From Hygrocybe punicea (taxonomy: Eukaryota; Basidiomycota; Agaricomycetes; Agaricales; Hygrophoraceae), in assembly GCA_963556145.1 (NCBI GenBank), contig OY744466.1, positions 3,906,001 through 3,970,000 on the forward strand: a stretch of DNA of 64,000 nucleotides, written 5' to 3'. Of the stretch, positions 44,835 to 55,673 are shown one piece after another; position 1 is the stretch's first letter, and each line of letters begins with the position of its first letter. The notes under the pieces were generated by a model. That model saw only the letters and a program-made list of their open reading frames with translations. It had not been told where the DNA came from and did no database searches. Position numbers and translations under genes: made by a program.

Positions 44835-45130
44835 ATGGATAATGATGACAGGTGGTGGATGATGAAGAGAATGGTTGCAGTATAGGCTCCGGAACATTCA
44901 TGTTTTGAAAATTTGTTATCTATGTATTATGTTCGTGTTAATATAATACATTATACATGGTCTGGAAGTGTGTCTGAGCTGGTCTGGAAGTGGTCTGGTC
45001 CAGACAATGCCATCTGGAAGTGGTCGGAAGAAATTAGAATCTAACATCATGGTCTGAATGGTTTTATGGTCTGGACTGGTCAGGCCCAGACCGCCCCAGA
45101 CCTGTCAGACAAATTGCCGATTTGCTGATG

Positions 45131-45314
45131 TAGAATGTACCGTCACAAGGTGCTTCGCATCAACTACACTACGTATGATATGCGGCGGGCTCAGGATTCG
45201 ATCAACCCTCGAACACATGCCGACATTATGGTCGTGGCGCATGAAGATGAAAATGAAAATGACTCACATCCGTATTGGTATGCACGCGTCATCGGGATAT
45301 TCCATGTCAACCAT
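45131..45314 (+). pseudogene. Plavaka-1 transposase, piece 4
   Basis: Reads RMYRHKVLRINYTTYDMRR, QDSINPRTHADIMVV, HPYWYARVIGIFHVN. Frame and motif order continue directly from piece 3 and into piece 5. It ends at an AT where Plavaka-3 entered. Confidence 0.85.
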
Positions 45315-45886
45315 CGGGAAAAACCAGAGATCCTAATTTTCGATAATAATGAGCAATTTTATCAAATTATTGATTACTTTGATTATATAAATATTTCTTA
45401 CCCCCCTTACCATAATCTTTCTTTAGAGCTCATTGTCAGTTATTTTGAGCCTATTACAGGTTATTTTGAGCTTATTACGGAGAATGCTGGTTATTTTACT
45501 TATTGCACTCCTTATTTCACAGCTAATATTACACGAAAAAAATTATTATTCAGATTAAAAAAGGGTATACATGTATACTAGTAGGTTAAAAAAACAAAAA
45601 AACGAGAAAACGAGCGAATAGAGAAAGAGTCCATGATTATGTACAAGCAGGCGAGCGAGCGACAGAGGAGGGTATGGGAAGCAGGCAGGAAAGGAGACGA
45701 GACAGCAAAACATTAGTCCAATCACATCAAAACAGTACGACTACTCAATCATGGCACCCATCAATCAACTGCGATGTTGTGGACATCGAGGAGGCTGTCG
45801 GCATCTTCTTGGCCATTGACTGGCATCTGGGCCCTATCAAACAACTCAGATCTACATGACCAATCACGTCGAAGTAAGACTAAGCC

Positions 45887-48248
45887 TTACAATACATCCT
45901 TGAATAGTTTTGCCTTGAGGAGATGGTAAGCACGAGGATTGTCCCGCTCGACGGAAGCAAGGAGAGTAATGTGAGCCCCATATACACTCGCAAATGAATT
46001 TGCTGAGAAATCGATCGCTTGGCGATGACCGGTCCGCCATTCATTGAGGCCAGCATACACCTGTAACGAGGAGTGAGCGAGTGAGAGATTGACAACGGTG
46101 TATACGTACAGCCGTTGCAGCTGACGCGATCATTGAGTCTGGTAGCTCGGGATCCGTAAATCCTTCTGCCGTGGGCATAAACAGATTTTGATTGGCATCA
46201 ATGATGTCCGAGTTGCGGTTCACATAGAAAACGGAAATGACTGTTGTGACAGCGCCATTCTGATATGGGCGGCGTACATCCACTTTCTTGTCCTACAGAA
46301 AAGTGAGTACAAAATGTGGTTGTAGATCAGTCGGCTTACTGCAAAATCGCACGGGTAAATGTATCGCATTTTACTCAAATACCAGCCCACTTCGTCGGCA
46401 CAGCCAGCGTGAAGCTTGAATTGGGGAATAACAATTTGCTCGGCAGATGATTTGAGATTGTTCCGAAAAATAGGGATACGCCCATCGAGCTGCTGCTGAT
46501 TAGCCAAGTGCGATTGAGCAGCTGAGTACCTACAATTTTGCCCAGAATAGGAGAATAGTCTTCATCTACCTTCAGACGTTGCCGGATTTTATCATAGCGA
46601 TGGGCAGCGGGCGCATTTTTTGCCTTCAGTTCCTTCGCAGCTTGTAAGAGTGCTTTCTTGTGCCAGACAGCGCGGACTGTTGACTTAGGGTAGAAATCAA
46701 AGAAACAGATGTTTGTAATGATGGATGGAATCGCCTTGCGCACGACAGCCTTCACTTCGTGGGGTTGAGCAGTGAGGTTGACCTCACCGGAATGACCGCG
46801 AACCAGGCTTGCATAAGAAGGCCAATCGGTCAAAACAAGAACTTCATCGTCGGCATTGAGTACAGCCTTTAACTCGGTGCGAGGGCTGTCCTTATGCACA
46901 GCATTGACTCGTTGTGAAGGGACCTGCGTGATCATGGTTGTCAGACGTCAAATCACTTGTTTTGACTATGAACCTGGTTCTCGTCCTGAACGCTGGTTTG
47001 TGCCTGAGCCAGTAACCGTTAGTTCCTGTCAATGGAGTGATGGTGTGAATATATTACTCACCTTTCCGGATGCTTTGTTTGATTCTGGGGCCCGATGGTT
47101 GCTGGATTGAAATTTTTGACGGGTAGCGACATTGCTCACATTGCCAATAGATGTCGCACTGAGGGTTGTCAGAACTGGAGTGGGAGCTGAAGCACCCTTA
47201 TGGGAACGTCGACCCTTCAGACTCTCGTCCATCCTTACCCACATTGGGCGCTGAAACAGATCAGACGTAAGTTAGCATTCAGAAATTTTGTCATACCTCT
47301 GATGCCAGTTTCCGCGATAAGGCCTGACCATCTTGATTGGCAAGGATTTCCAGATCGTCGGTCTCGACTTCCTCATCAACACACGAGTCCTGCTCCGAAT
47401 CACTGCCATCACCAATATCATTCCAGGCCTGATATTCCACGCGCAGGTTGGCATTAAGGCTCGCGTTTGAACCTGGCTGAGTGAGATCCATGCCTGGACC
47501 TTTAAGAAGGTGTGTCAATGTTGGACTTCGTGTCAAGTTGAATTCACTCACCTGTCACCAGGCTATCGGGAGCAGTTGGAGCCTGCTGCTCATCATCGGA
47601 CTCAGATGAGTCCACATCGAGCATAGGCTGAGGATGTTTTGCTGGGAAAGGGAAGTTTAAATCAAATAATACCTAAAGCAGTCCGCTTACTTGGTAAGGT
47701 TGTCGTAGTCTTTGATGGACCTGAAAACACGTTATGATACATGTTGTTTTTCAACTGGGACAACTTCGAAGGTGTGGGAAAACTCCCTACCTTTCCCCTT
47801 CAACTTCACCGAAGACTCTCCAGCCTGTTGGCGGGGGGCTCATCCTGCCAGTGCGGGCACTCTGCCTGTGGGCGCCCCAGCTGACCTCCAGACTATGGAA
47901 GGTGAGTAGGCTCGACAACTTGAACATACCAATTTGGAAATTACTTACGGGCTTTGCTTAGTGCTTTTGTCTTCACTGGACGAGTAGGACGAGCAGCTAG
48001 GCAGTAACGAAGAGGTGTCCGAATGCTAAGTGAGTAACAGGGATCAATACACGAGTATTGGTTCGCTTACCAATGGCTGTTGTCTCTTCCAGCCGGGGCT
48101 TTTTACTGCTTGGTAACGGGACATCGACATCAGAATCAACTTCGCAGTGGGCATCAGTGACTTCAAGCCGCTGCTGTCGAGGAGTTGGAGGCGCTGCAGC
48201 CTCGTCATCACTCAACACAGCTTGAAGCTTGCGTCGACCTCTTGCCAT
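45887..48248 (-). CDS. Plavaka-3 partner gene (DUF6532-like)
   Basis: Starts MARGRRKLQAVLSDDEAAA at 48248 and reads leftward in about ten exons. A disordered, acidic/basic N-terminal half (VDVPLPSSKKPRLEE; DSSESDDEQQAPTAPD) precedes a helical body: VRKAIPSIITNICFFDFYP, HRYDKIRQRLKVDEDYSPIL, IPIFRNNLKSSAEQIVIPQF, MRYIYPCDFADKKVDVRRPY, GAVTTVISVFYVN and YAGLNEWRTGHRQAIDFSAN. It ends KLFKDVL with TAA 45887-45889. The body resembles the basidiomycete family I know as DUF6532; this is a moderate call. Function unknown. Confidence 0.55.
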
Positions 48249-49014
48249 GATGAATGGGTATCAGATTCGAAGGAGTGTGTTATTTTCGGGTGGGTAAGTT
48301 GGGTTTTCTCTTTACTGGCTGGGCACAAAATTCACTGCCCCATTTTATGTTCAGTTTCGGAGCTTTGAAGCCCGTATTGACCGTATCGCGGTAAAATTTT
48401 CATCAGTTTCATTGAATGATCTAGACTAAAACAAATGTTGGCACAGACACCGCGATCTCGATCCCTCTTTCACTTGAACTGGGTTCACTTGTTCAACATT
48501 CCCCAATGACATGTGTGCTCGTCATTTTGCTGTAGTAGTAGTGCTGATATTCAATAGCACTTGTCTGTTGTCATCTGCCAGCCACCTGTCTGTCTTCTAC
48601 TTTCACCACCCTCGTCAATGTATGTATGACTACTCAGCATAAATTTTCGTGATCTTGACAGATTCGGCCCCCTGGTTTTTTCTTCTAGAATTTTCTTCAT
48701 GCCTCACTGTGTGAATACGGCAACTCTGTCTGTCATTTCTACTTTCACCGCCCTCATCAATGTACATATGACTACTTAGCGAGCGTAAATTTTCATGATC
48801 TTGACAAATTCGGCCCCCTTGTTTTTTCTTCCAGAATTTTCTTCATGCCTCACTGTTTGACTCCTGTAGAAGTCGGCAATGGTTAGACTGGCCGGCTGCA
48901 TTTTGCAATGCCCCTGGTAACTATCCTCATCCACAAACCATATCCGCTGATTCATATTTCCTTTCCAGGCAGATAAACACTCCCCCGCCTTCGCAAACTT
49001 GACAACAACACTCC
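48249..49014. promoter_or_regulatory. Shared spacer of Plavaka-3 with a 130-bp tandem duplication
   Basis: 766 bp between divergent starts. A segment of about 130 bp (near 48589-48715) is repeated at about 48730-48865, with shared stretches such as TTGACAGATTCGGCCCCC and AATTTTCTTCATGCCTCACTG. Likely a bidirectional promoter. Confidence 0.5.
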
Positions 49015-52000
49015 ATGAGCTTACCTTGCCCTAGCTGCCGCCGATACTTCTCGCATACCGGTTTCACTCTTCATGGTCTCCGCTCATCAAATCAGCAATG
49101 CAAAAATGCCTACCGTGACGCAATCATCGATAAATTCCTCAGTGATTTCGAAGGATCACTGGATGATTCTACACCTGAAAATGACAGCGAAGATGATGCC
49201 CAGGCGCAAATGAACAACCATCCAGACTTCAATTGGCTGGAGAACAGCGAGCATGAATTTCCTGCGGCAGGGCCTGATCCCTCGGACATCGACACCGATT
49301 CCGATGTTGACACTGATTTGGATGAAGAGGATATCGAAGAGGATGCTGATATTCTCCCGTTGGATGCTGAAGTTCAGCAGGCACGGTTTCCATCAGTAGA
49401 ACCTAATCTTGCAGACGAGCCGGAAGGACCTCCACTCGAGGGCGAGCTGCCACCCAACAATGACATCTTCATCAAGTCATTCACTCGAGGACAAGCCGGT
49501 GCCCCAGTCGAAAACTGTGATATTCCAGCCCAGCGAAGCTATCAGACCAAACTCAATAATCCAGACAACGAATTCGAACCCTTTTCTTCCAAGTTGGACT
49601 GGGAATTTGCCCGGTGGGCAAAATTACAAGGTTCGAGCTCAACAGCTGTCACTGATCTTCTAAAGATTGACGGAGTAAGTGACAATATATCTAAGATATG
49701 ATATTTTGAATGTTTGATGCTGACACTGTTCTATTTAGTTACAAGAACGACTGCAGCTCTCATATAAGAACTCCCGTGAACTTAACAAAATCATCGATAC
49801 TCAGCTACCAGGTCGCCCGCGTTTTATTTGCGAGGAAGTCGCCATTGCTGAACGTACATATGAAATTTATCGTCGGGACGTCATAGAATGCATTAGATGC
49901 TTGTTCAGCGACCCTGCATTTGTGCAACACCTTGTCTTCGCACCTGAACGACATTATACTAATCGAAGCAAAACTGTTCGTGTCTACCATGAGATGCATA
50001 CTGGGCACTGGTGGTGGGACATGCAGGTGAGTAACGTGGCATATGGATACATGCCATTGCTCATATTGTTATTCAGAAACTCCTCGAACATCGGAAACCC
50101 GGAGCCACAATCGTCCCACTCATCATATCCACTGACAAGACTCAATTAACACATTTCCGTAACAAGTCGGCATATCCGGTGTACCTAACAATCGGAAATA
50201 TCCCGAAGGCAATACGGTGAAAGCCTTCCCAGCACGCCCAATTTCTTGTTGCCTACTTGCCCACAACCAAGTTGGAGCACATGTCCAATAAAGCCTCGAG
50301 ACGTCGAACAATCGCTAACCTCTTCCACTCCTGCATGTGTAGAGTATTCACGCCACTCGTGCATGCTGGCCTCCATGGCATAATCATGTCTAGTGGTGAC
50401 GGTGTGAAGCGTCGCATTCACCCGATCTTTGCGGCGCACGTTGCCGACTACCAGGATCAAACCCTTGTGACAGGTGTCAAAAGTGGGGAGTGCCCGAAAT
50501 GCGAAACCCCTCGTGATGAGATTGGCAGGATCGACACGCCCCTCCAACCGCGTAACCTCGACAAAATTCTTGCAGCGCTTGCCCTGGCTGACAATGATCC
50601 GGCTCGATTCACGCACGCTTGCCTCGAAGCAGGCATTACAGCGTATTTCATAAAGGTAGGCCGCAACCAAAAAAAAAAAAAAAGTTGACTAAGCTCGGTC
50701 ACTGCCGGGTAGCGGCTGTGGCTGAGCTACAGAAACTACATTTCTTCAGTGAGAACAATGCTATCTAATCCCAATAGTAGTCCCAGCCTTAAATAAGTAT
50801 ATGTAGACCCTTTGAGAGTATTTCTTACAGGAAAAAATACCCATTGGCATTGTCAGGTAATTTCTTGAAGAGAAGCTTTCCATTTTAGGTAGTGTGGCTC
50901 ATTGATATGTGCATTTAGATACTATCACCATCTAAAATCTTGTTGTATTTCATTTTATCTGAGTGAAAGGTTGATTTTACTACTACTGGATTTTTTAAAG
51001 AAGTTTTGGAATACTCCCTGGGTCATTGTAAATATTTTATGAAATTGGACCTTAGGTTTTCCTTTTTTGGAGTAAACTGGCATAGGTGGCTCAAACCTCA
51101 CCAGAATTATACAACACAATTTTTCCTGAACAAAGTGTCCTCAGCAGGTCTACATATATTTATTTAAGGCTGGGACTACTATTGGGATTAGATAGCATTG
51201 TTCTCACTGAAGAAATGTAGTTTCTGTAGCTCAGCCACAGCCGCTACCCGGCAGTGACCGAGCTTAGTCAACTTTTTTTGTTTTTTGGTTGCGGCCTACC
51301 TTTATGAAATACGCTGTAAACCTATTTATGAACCATTCTGGGCGCATCTCCCGTTCTTGAATATTTTCAAATCAATCACGCCCGATATTCTCCACCAAAT
51401 ATTACAGGGAAACCTGAAACACATTCTCGAATGGCTCAAAGCCATTTTTGGAGCAGCAGAACTTGACGCCCGGTGCCAACGACTTCCCCCAAATCACAAT
51501 GTTCGGCACTTTCTACATGGCATCTGCGAATTGTCAAGGGTGACGGGAAAGGAGCATGATGAGATGTGCCGAATCCTTCTCGGCATCCTTGTTGACCTTC
51601 GGCTACCAGGCAACCGGAATGCTAGTCAACTTATTGGCGCCATTCGAGCAATACTAGACTTTTTCTATTTGGCCCAGTATCCTATCCACACCTCTGAGAC
51701 TCTCACCTCCCTCGAAGACGCCCTCAATCGCTTTCATGCACACAAGGACATTTTCGTTGAGCTACATGTACGCGAGGCCTTCAACATAACCAAACTTCAC
51801 GCACTCCGTCATTATGCTGAAGCAATCAAGCTTTTCGGCACCACTGACAACTACAACACACAAGCCACTGAGCGTTTACATATCGATTACACGAAGGATG
51901 CGTATCGCGCAACCAACAGGAAGGACGAATATCCACAAATGACACTCTGGCTAGAACGGAGAGAAAAAATTCATCGTCACACCAATTATGTTTCTTGGCG

Positions 52001-52827
52001 AATCACAGACAAACCCGCCAGCAAGAGAGCCTGGCAGTGTGCTAAATTTGAACTTGACCGTTCTGCAAGACTCCCCAAACATCCCACCGCCAATTCTGTA
52101 TCACTTGAATCACTTGCGGATGACTACGGTGCAACTTACATCCGCGACGCATTGGCTCGTTTTATCGTTGCCACTAATCACCCAGATTGGAGCACACGCC
52201 ATGTCGAGGAAGCCGCACTCGATATATTCCTCCCATTTCAATATCTTCCCGTTTACCACAAAGTCAAATTCCTTGGCAAGGTTGATGGCAATTCAGTCAT
52301 TGTTGACGCCATACATGCAAAGCCCGCACGACGGCACAAGCGCCGAAACCATGTATTCAAAGGTCGGTTTGACACCGGTATTGTAAATGTTGGTGGAGGA
52401 GGAAACATTGGCGTCACAGGTAATATTTTGTCAGCCTGGGAACGTTGACGGTGTCTTATGTTAGTTTATAGGCTATCGTGTTGTCCAGGTTCGGGTGATC
52501 TTCAAACTGCCTGATGCCGCTATGAAACAATTTTTCCTTCCTCATCTTCGACCACCTCAGCATCTTGCGTACGTAGAATGGTTCTCACCATTTCCCAGAG
52601 CTCCTGAACCACATCATCTCATGTACAAACTTACTCGCACCGTTCGCAATGGTCAGCGGCTTGCAAGCATTCTCCCGATCCAAGGCTTTCGGCGGAGTGT
52701 GCATCTTTTTCCGAAATGCGGTCCCTCCATTCCCCGGCACTGGACATCTGACACCGTCTTGGACGAGTGCCCGGCGTTCCTTGTCAGTCCGTTCAGCGAT
52801 AGGGATGCATACCTGACAATCCGTTAG
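49015..52827 (+). pseudogene. Plavaka-3 transposase, with TGA and foldback insertion
   Basis: Starts MSLPCPSCRRYFSHTGFTLH, a C2H2-like finger (C..C..H..). An acidic region leads to FEPFSSKLDWEFARWAKLQG, LPGRPRFICEEV, RDVIECIRCLFSDPAFVQHL, VYHEMHTGHWWWDMQ, ATIVPLIISTDKTQLTHF and AYPVYLTIGNIPK. TGA at 50218-50220 (AIR, stop, KPSQHAQFLVAYLP) replaces a conserved Arg. GDGVKRRIHPIFAAHVADYQ and CPKCETP follow. The foldback cuts EAGI/KPIYEPFW. It continues with SITPDILHQILQGNLKHILEW, LHALRHYAEAIKLFGTTDNY and HLAYVEWFSPF to a stop at 52827. It is otherwise full length. Confidence 0.87.
50639..51316. mobile_element. 678-bp foldback element (MITE) with ~170-bp TIRs
   Basis: Left arm 50639-50809 and right arm 51147-51316 are near-perfect inverted copies starting CAGCGTATTTCATAAAGG. 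Target duplication is TA (50637-50638, 51317-51318). Precise removal restores ..EAG-I-KPIYEPFW.. in the host transposase. The central 337 bp have no ORF of note. TA target and CAG termini suit Tc1/mariner-like mobilisation, but other TA-specific families are possible. Confidence 0.9.
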
Positions 52828-53429
52828 AATTTTGGTGCTGACCTTCAAAATATGGGTGGGTGTCCCGCAACAGTCACAGACAGGTCTAGATATTGACGCA
52901 GCTTGCAGACGATTTTACGAGTTGTTATCCAATGCTATGAAGCCACCCTTGCTGGAGATGAGGTCATAAATCGTGTGCTCCAGGTATTCCACCCCTCCAG
53001 AACACACGGCTGCCGTCACCCCCCCATCACCCCAGCACTCTCCAGTCTCTCCCCCTTCCCACTCTTCCCCCACTACCTCTTCGCCAGGCCGATCGACCAC
53101 ACTAGTGAGATGCCATCGCCAGCCACTTCCAACTCAAGCCTCGCCAGTCCCATCCATATACGCAGTCGTTAGGAATCAACACCGAGGATCTCTCCACCGT
53201 CTCACATTCTTGAAAAGTGCAATTGCAACCTCAAGCTTAGCTTCCAGCAGCGTGGGCTTATGCAGGGTGCGATGTTGCTGCTGGCCACGTTCACTAGACA
53301 CCTGCAAGGACCGCCACCACCGATGACATTTGCCACACCAACAGAACCCACTCTCAAAGCTGGAATTTTCCTCGCAGTTGCGACGGCCCCACCCCACGGT
53401 TTTTGATGGTGCCCAGCTGGAAAAAACCC

Positions 53430-53900
53430 ACGGTGCCTCGTCCCCATTGAAGACGAGAGGTCAGGGGGTCCTACGAGAGGTCAAGGGGTCCTAATCCCTG
53501 GCGTTGCTGCCATGTGCCCCCATCCCACCCCCAGTTTTTTTATCACAGTATCCCAATCCCCCGCGTCGCCGCCATGTGCCCCCATCCCCCACCCCCAGTT
53601 TTTTTATCACCCAAGCCACACCCTGCCCCCATGGTTTTCGACTACGCCCAACTTGGATAACAAATGGTGCCCGTTACCGTTGAAAACGAGAGCATGCGGT
53701 ATCCCAATCCCCCGCGTTGCCGCCATGTGCCCCCAACCCTCACCCCCAGTTTTTTATCACCCATGTCCTGCCCCGCAGTTTTCGACTATGCCAAACTTGG
53801 ATAGGCCCACGGCGACTCATTACTGTTGAAAACAAAGATGTCCCAATCCCTTGCGTCGCCACCATGGACCCAACCGCGCTCCTACGGTTTTCGACTGCGC
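53430..53900 (+). repeat. Degenerate tandem repeats, C-rich
   Basis: Repeats of about 90-190 bp containing TGCCCCCATCCC, CCCCAGTTTTTT, TATCCCAATCCC and GTTTTCGACTACGCCCAAC variants occur at least three times in the 3' part of Plavaka-3. The rest of 52828-54100 shows no gene I can support. Confidence 0.65.
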
Positions 53901-54168
53901 CCAACCGACAGTGTAGGATCCTTCCAAAGCCGTCAGGCCGGCCACTCGGCCACTCCCATCTCTATCCGCTTGTATGCCAAGGCGGCCCTCTTGAGTTTGA
54001 GACCCTTATTCTCTCAACCGCTATGTACAGTAAACTATGGATGTTACTCCATCTCATTTCTGATAAGTTACTTGTAATCATCCCAAATAACGTGTGTAAC
54101 AATTGGTTATGTCAGTAACATCTTATTTTGAGTTTATTATCGAAAATTAGAATCTGGGGTTTTTCCCG

Positions 54169-54851
54169 ATGACGTTCGGCACACAGGACCTCGATCGAAA
54201 GGGATGGACCCTCAGCGTATGGAATTTCTTTGGGTTCGGTGGTTTGGTCGCGATCTAAATGCTCCAGGTGGTTTTGCAACGCGACGTTTACACCGGGTTG
54301 GATTCCTCGATTCAGCGGACCCCACTGCATTTGGATTTCTCGATCCAAAGGAGGTACTACGAGGAGTACATCTTATTCCTGCATTTTCATTCGGCAGAAC
54401 GGAGCAGCTACTGGGAAAATCTATTGGACGCCATTCAAATCAAAATGACGAAGACTGGGTATATTATTACATCGGAATGTAAGTCCATTTTAACTTGTAC
54501 TTAACCTACACTAATCACCCAGCCAGGTTCGTTGATCGTGATATGTTTATGCGTTACCGAGGTGGTGGAATTGGTCACCAAGCAGCCCATGCTCGGACTG
54601 AACCACTTGCCGAAGAGGATGCGGACCAATCTGAGAACAATGAAGTTGATGTAGCTGAAGAACACGGCATGCCGGAGGAGTTCGATGAGGATGCAGAAGT
54701 GGACTATGGGTATGCTAATGCTGAAGAAGGATCCGAGGGTGAGGAAAGCGAGGGTGATGAGCCAGATGGAATCGAAGACTTGGGACCGGAGGACGGCGAG
54801 GATTTCGACATTGAGGATATGTATGCTGCGGAGGGGTATGCTCCGCTGTAG
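54169..54851 (+). pseudogene. Plavaka-1 transposase, piece 5 (C-terminus)
   Basis: Resumes DVRHTGPRSKGMDPQRMEF, then LWVRWFGRD, GGFATRRLHRVGFLDS, AFGFLDPKEVLRGVHLIPAF, EDWVYYYIGMFVDRD (with a short intron) and MFMRYRGGGIGH, the usual Plavaka C-terminus. An acidic tail follows (EEFDEDAEVDYGY; EDGEDFDIEDMYA), with stop TAG 54849-54851. With the pieces upstream it completes a transposase spread over 29.6 kb. Confidence 0.87.
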
Positions 54852-55650
54852 CACCGCTCTTATTCTCTTTCCGTCTTGTACTACCAGGCCCACCATTATA
54901 TATCCTATGGCAATTATATACAATGCAACGTCTCCCTGATACTGACTTGGCATACAATCCAGCCACGGGTGACCTCTTGCACTTCCCCTCCCTGCCTGGC
55001 CACTTCCTTGCATCACCATCCAAAAGCCCCGCCAGCCTGATGTCGGCTTGGAATGCATCCCCGTTCAGGCCTTGTGTTGTAAATCTTCTCCAGTCCGTCA
55101 CCCCCTTGCCTCACCATCTCAGGCCATGCCAGCGTTTGCCAGTCGGACGGTTGCTTGGATACGTCACCTGACCATCCACGGGTCCTGCGCTTTTGCCGAT
55201 GAGTACTAGAGACGTGTGGGTGACGGCCGGTGAAGTGCTGAAGTTCCGATTTCAACAAGGAAGGCAGATACAGGAAATGGAGTATGTCAAATGTCTCCTT
55301 GGTAGTATCCTTTCGCTGACTTCTGCACTTGTTCAAGGTACGCCTTTATACGTGATAGAGAGCTTGACTTGGCCAAGTTATCATGGATCATTCCAACCTA
55401 GCAGCCGCACGGGCGTCCCGATTCATGTGATTATGGAAGCCCGCTCAACACTCTTGCGTCAACTCGCAACAAATACTGTATAGTTCATATAATCTTTTTA
55501 TCCGCGAACATATCTACCTGGGTACTTGGGAGTTTTTCAAAGTTCCGCCACACCTCTTTGGCAAAACAAAGTGGCGAAATGCCAACGAGTTGCACATGAC
55601 CGAGCCAAGTCTCGTATAATGTTAACGTTCCAACATCCAACATGGCCGCA
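54852..55650. other. Stretch without a supported gene
   Basis: Should contain the right end of Plavaka-1. I found no inverted match to 22779-23386 that I trust. Short frames on both strands have no motifs. Confidence 0.4.
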
Positions 55651-55673
55651 AATTTTGACCTCCAGATGCCATT

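Larger units (their letters stand above)
43099..45130 (+). mobile_element. 2-kb Plavaka-2-like element carrying a zinc-cluster gene
   Basis: 2,032 bp. TIRs start CATCAGCAAATCG and the duplication is TA (43097-43098, 45131-45132). Excision restores ..IGN-RMYRHKVLR.. in the host. The last about 150 bp match the right end of Plavaka-2 closely, and the first about 100 bp match its left end. No transposase is present, so it is a non-autonomous relative that Plavaka-2-type transposase could move. The interior is unlike Plavaka-2 and holds a gene with a Zn2Cys6 motif. Confidence 0.85.
45315..54168 (+). mobile_element. Plavaka-3 DNA transposon
   Basis: 8,854 bp. Ends are inverted CGGGAAAAACC followed by matching CTAATTTTCGATAATAA and scattered TTATTTTGAG motifs; the duplication is AT (45313-45314, 54169-54170). 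Removing it gives ..FHVN-HDVRHTGP.. in the Plavaka-1 frame. It carries a divergent partner gene and transposase, and a foldback insertion inside the transposase. Confidence 0.85.
23387..54851 (+). mobile_element. Plavaka-1 (CMC superfamily) with four nested insertions
   Basis: The outer limits given are those of its two genes; I did not find the terminal inverted repeats. Removing Gypsy-2, Plavaka-2, the 2-kb element and Plavaka-3, each with one target duplication, leaves a compact element of roughly 6 kb. That element has a leftward partner gene, a 225-bp spacer, and a rightward transposase of about 1,100 or more residues. Continuity is shown at every junction by restored frame and by resumed family motifs. 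Confidence 0.8.

Noticed and set aside
25306..50220. TGA recoding (selenocysteine or readthrough) as explanation of the repeated in-frame TGA
   Set aside because: TGA is also a normal terminator of genes here, the sites are Arg in relatives, and positions differ between elements; C-to-T decay is simpler.
50669..50685. Poly-A run as a LINE/SINE tail
   Set aside because: The run lies within the long inverted arm and has a poly-T partner in the other arm (interrupted by one base), so it belongs to the foldback.
53041..53830. Pro/His-rich frames in the 3' part of Plavaka-3
   Set aside because: They arise from C-rich tandem repeats and are open in several frames at once.
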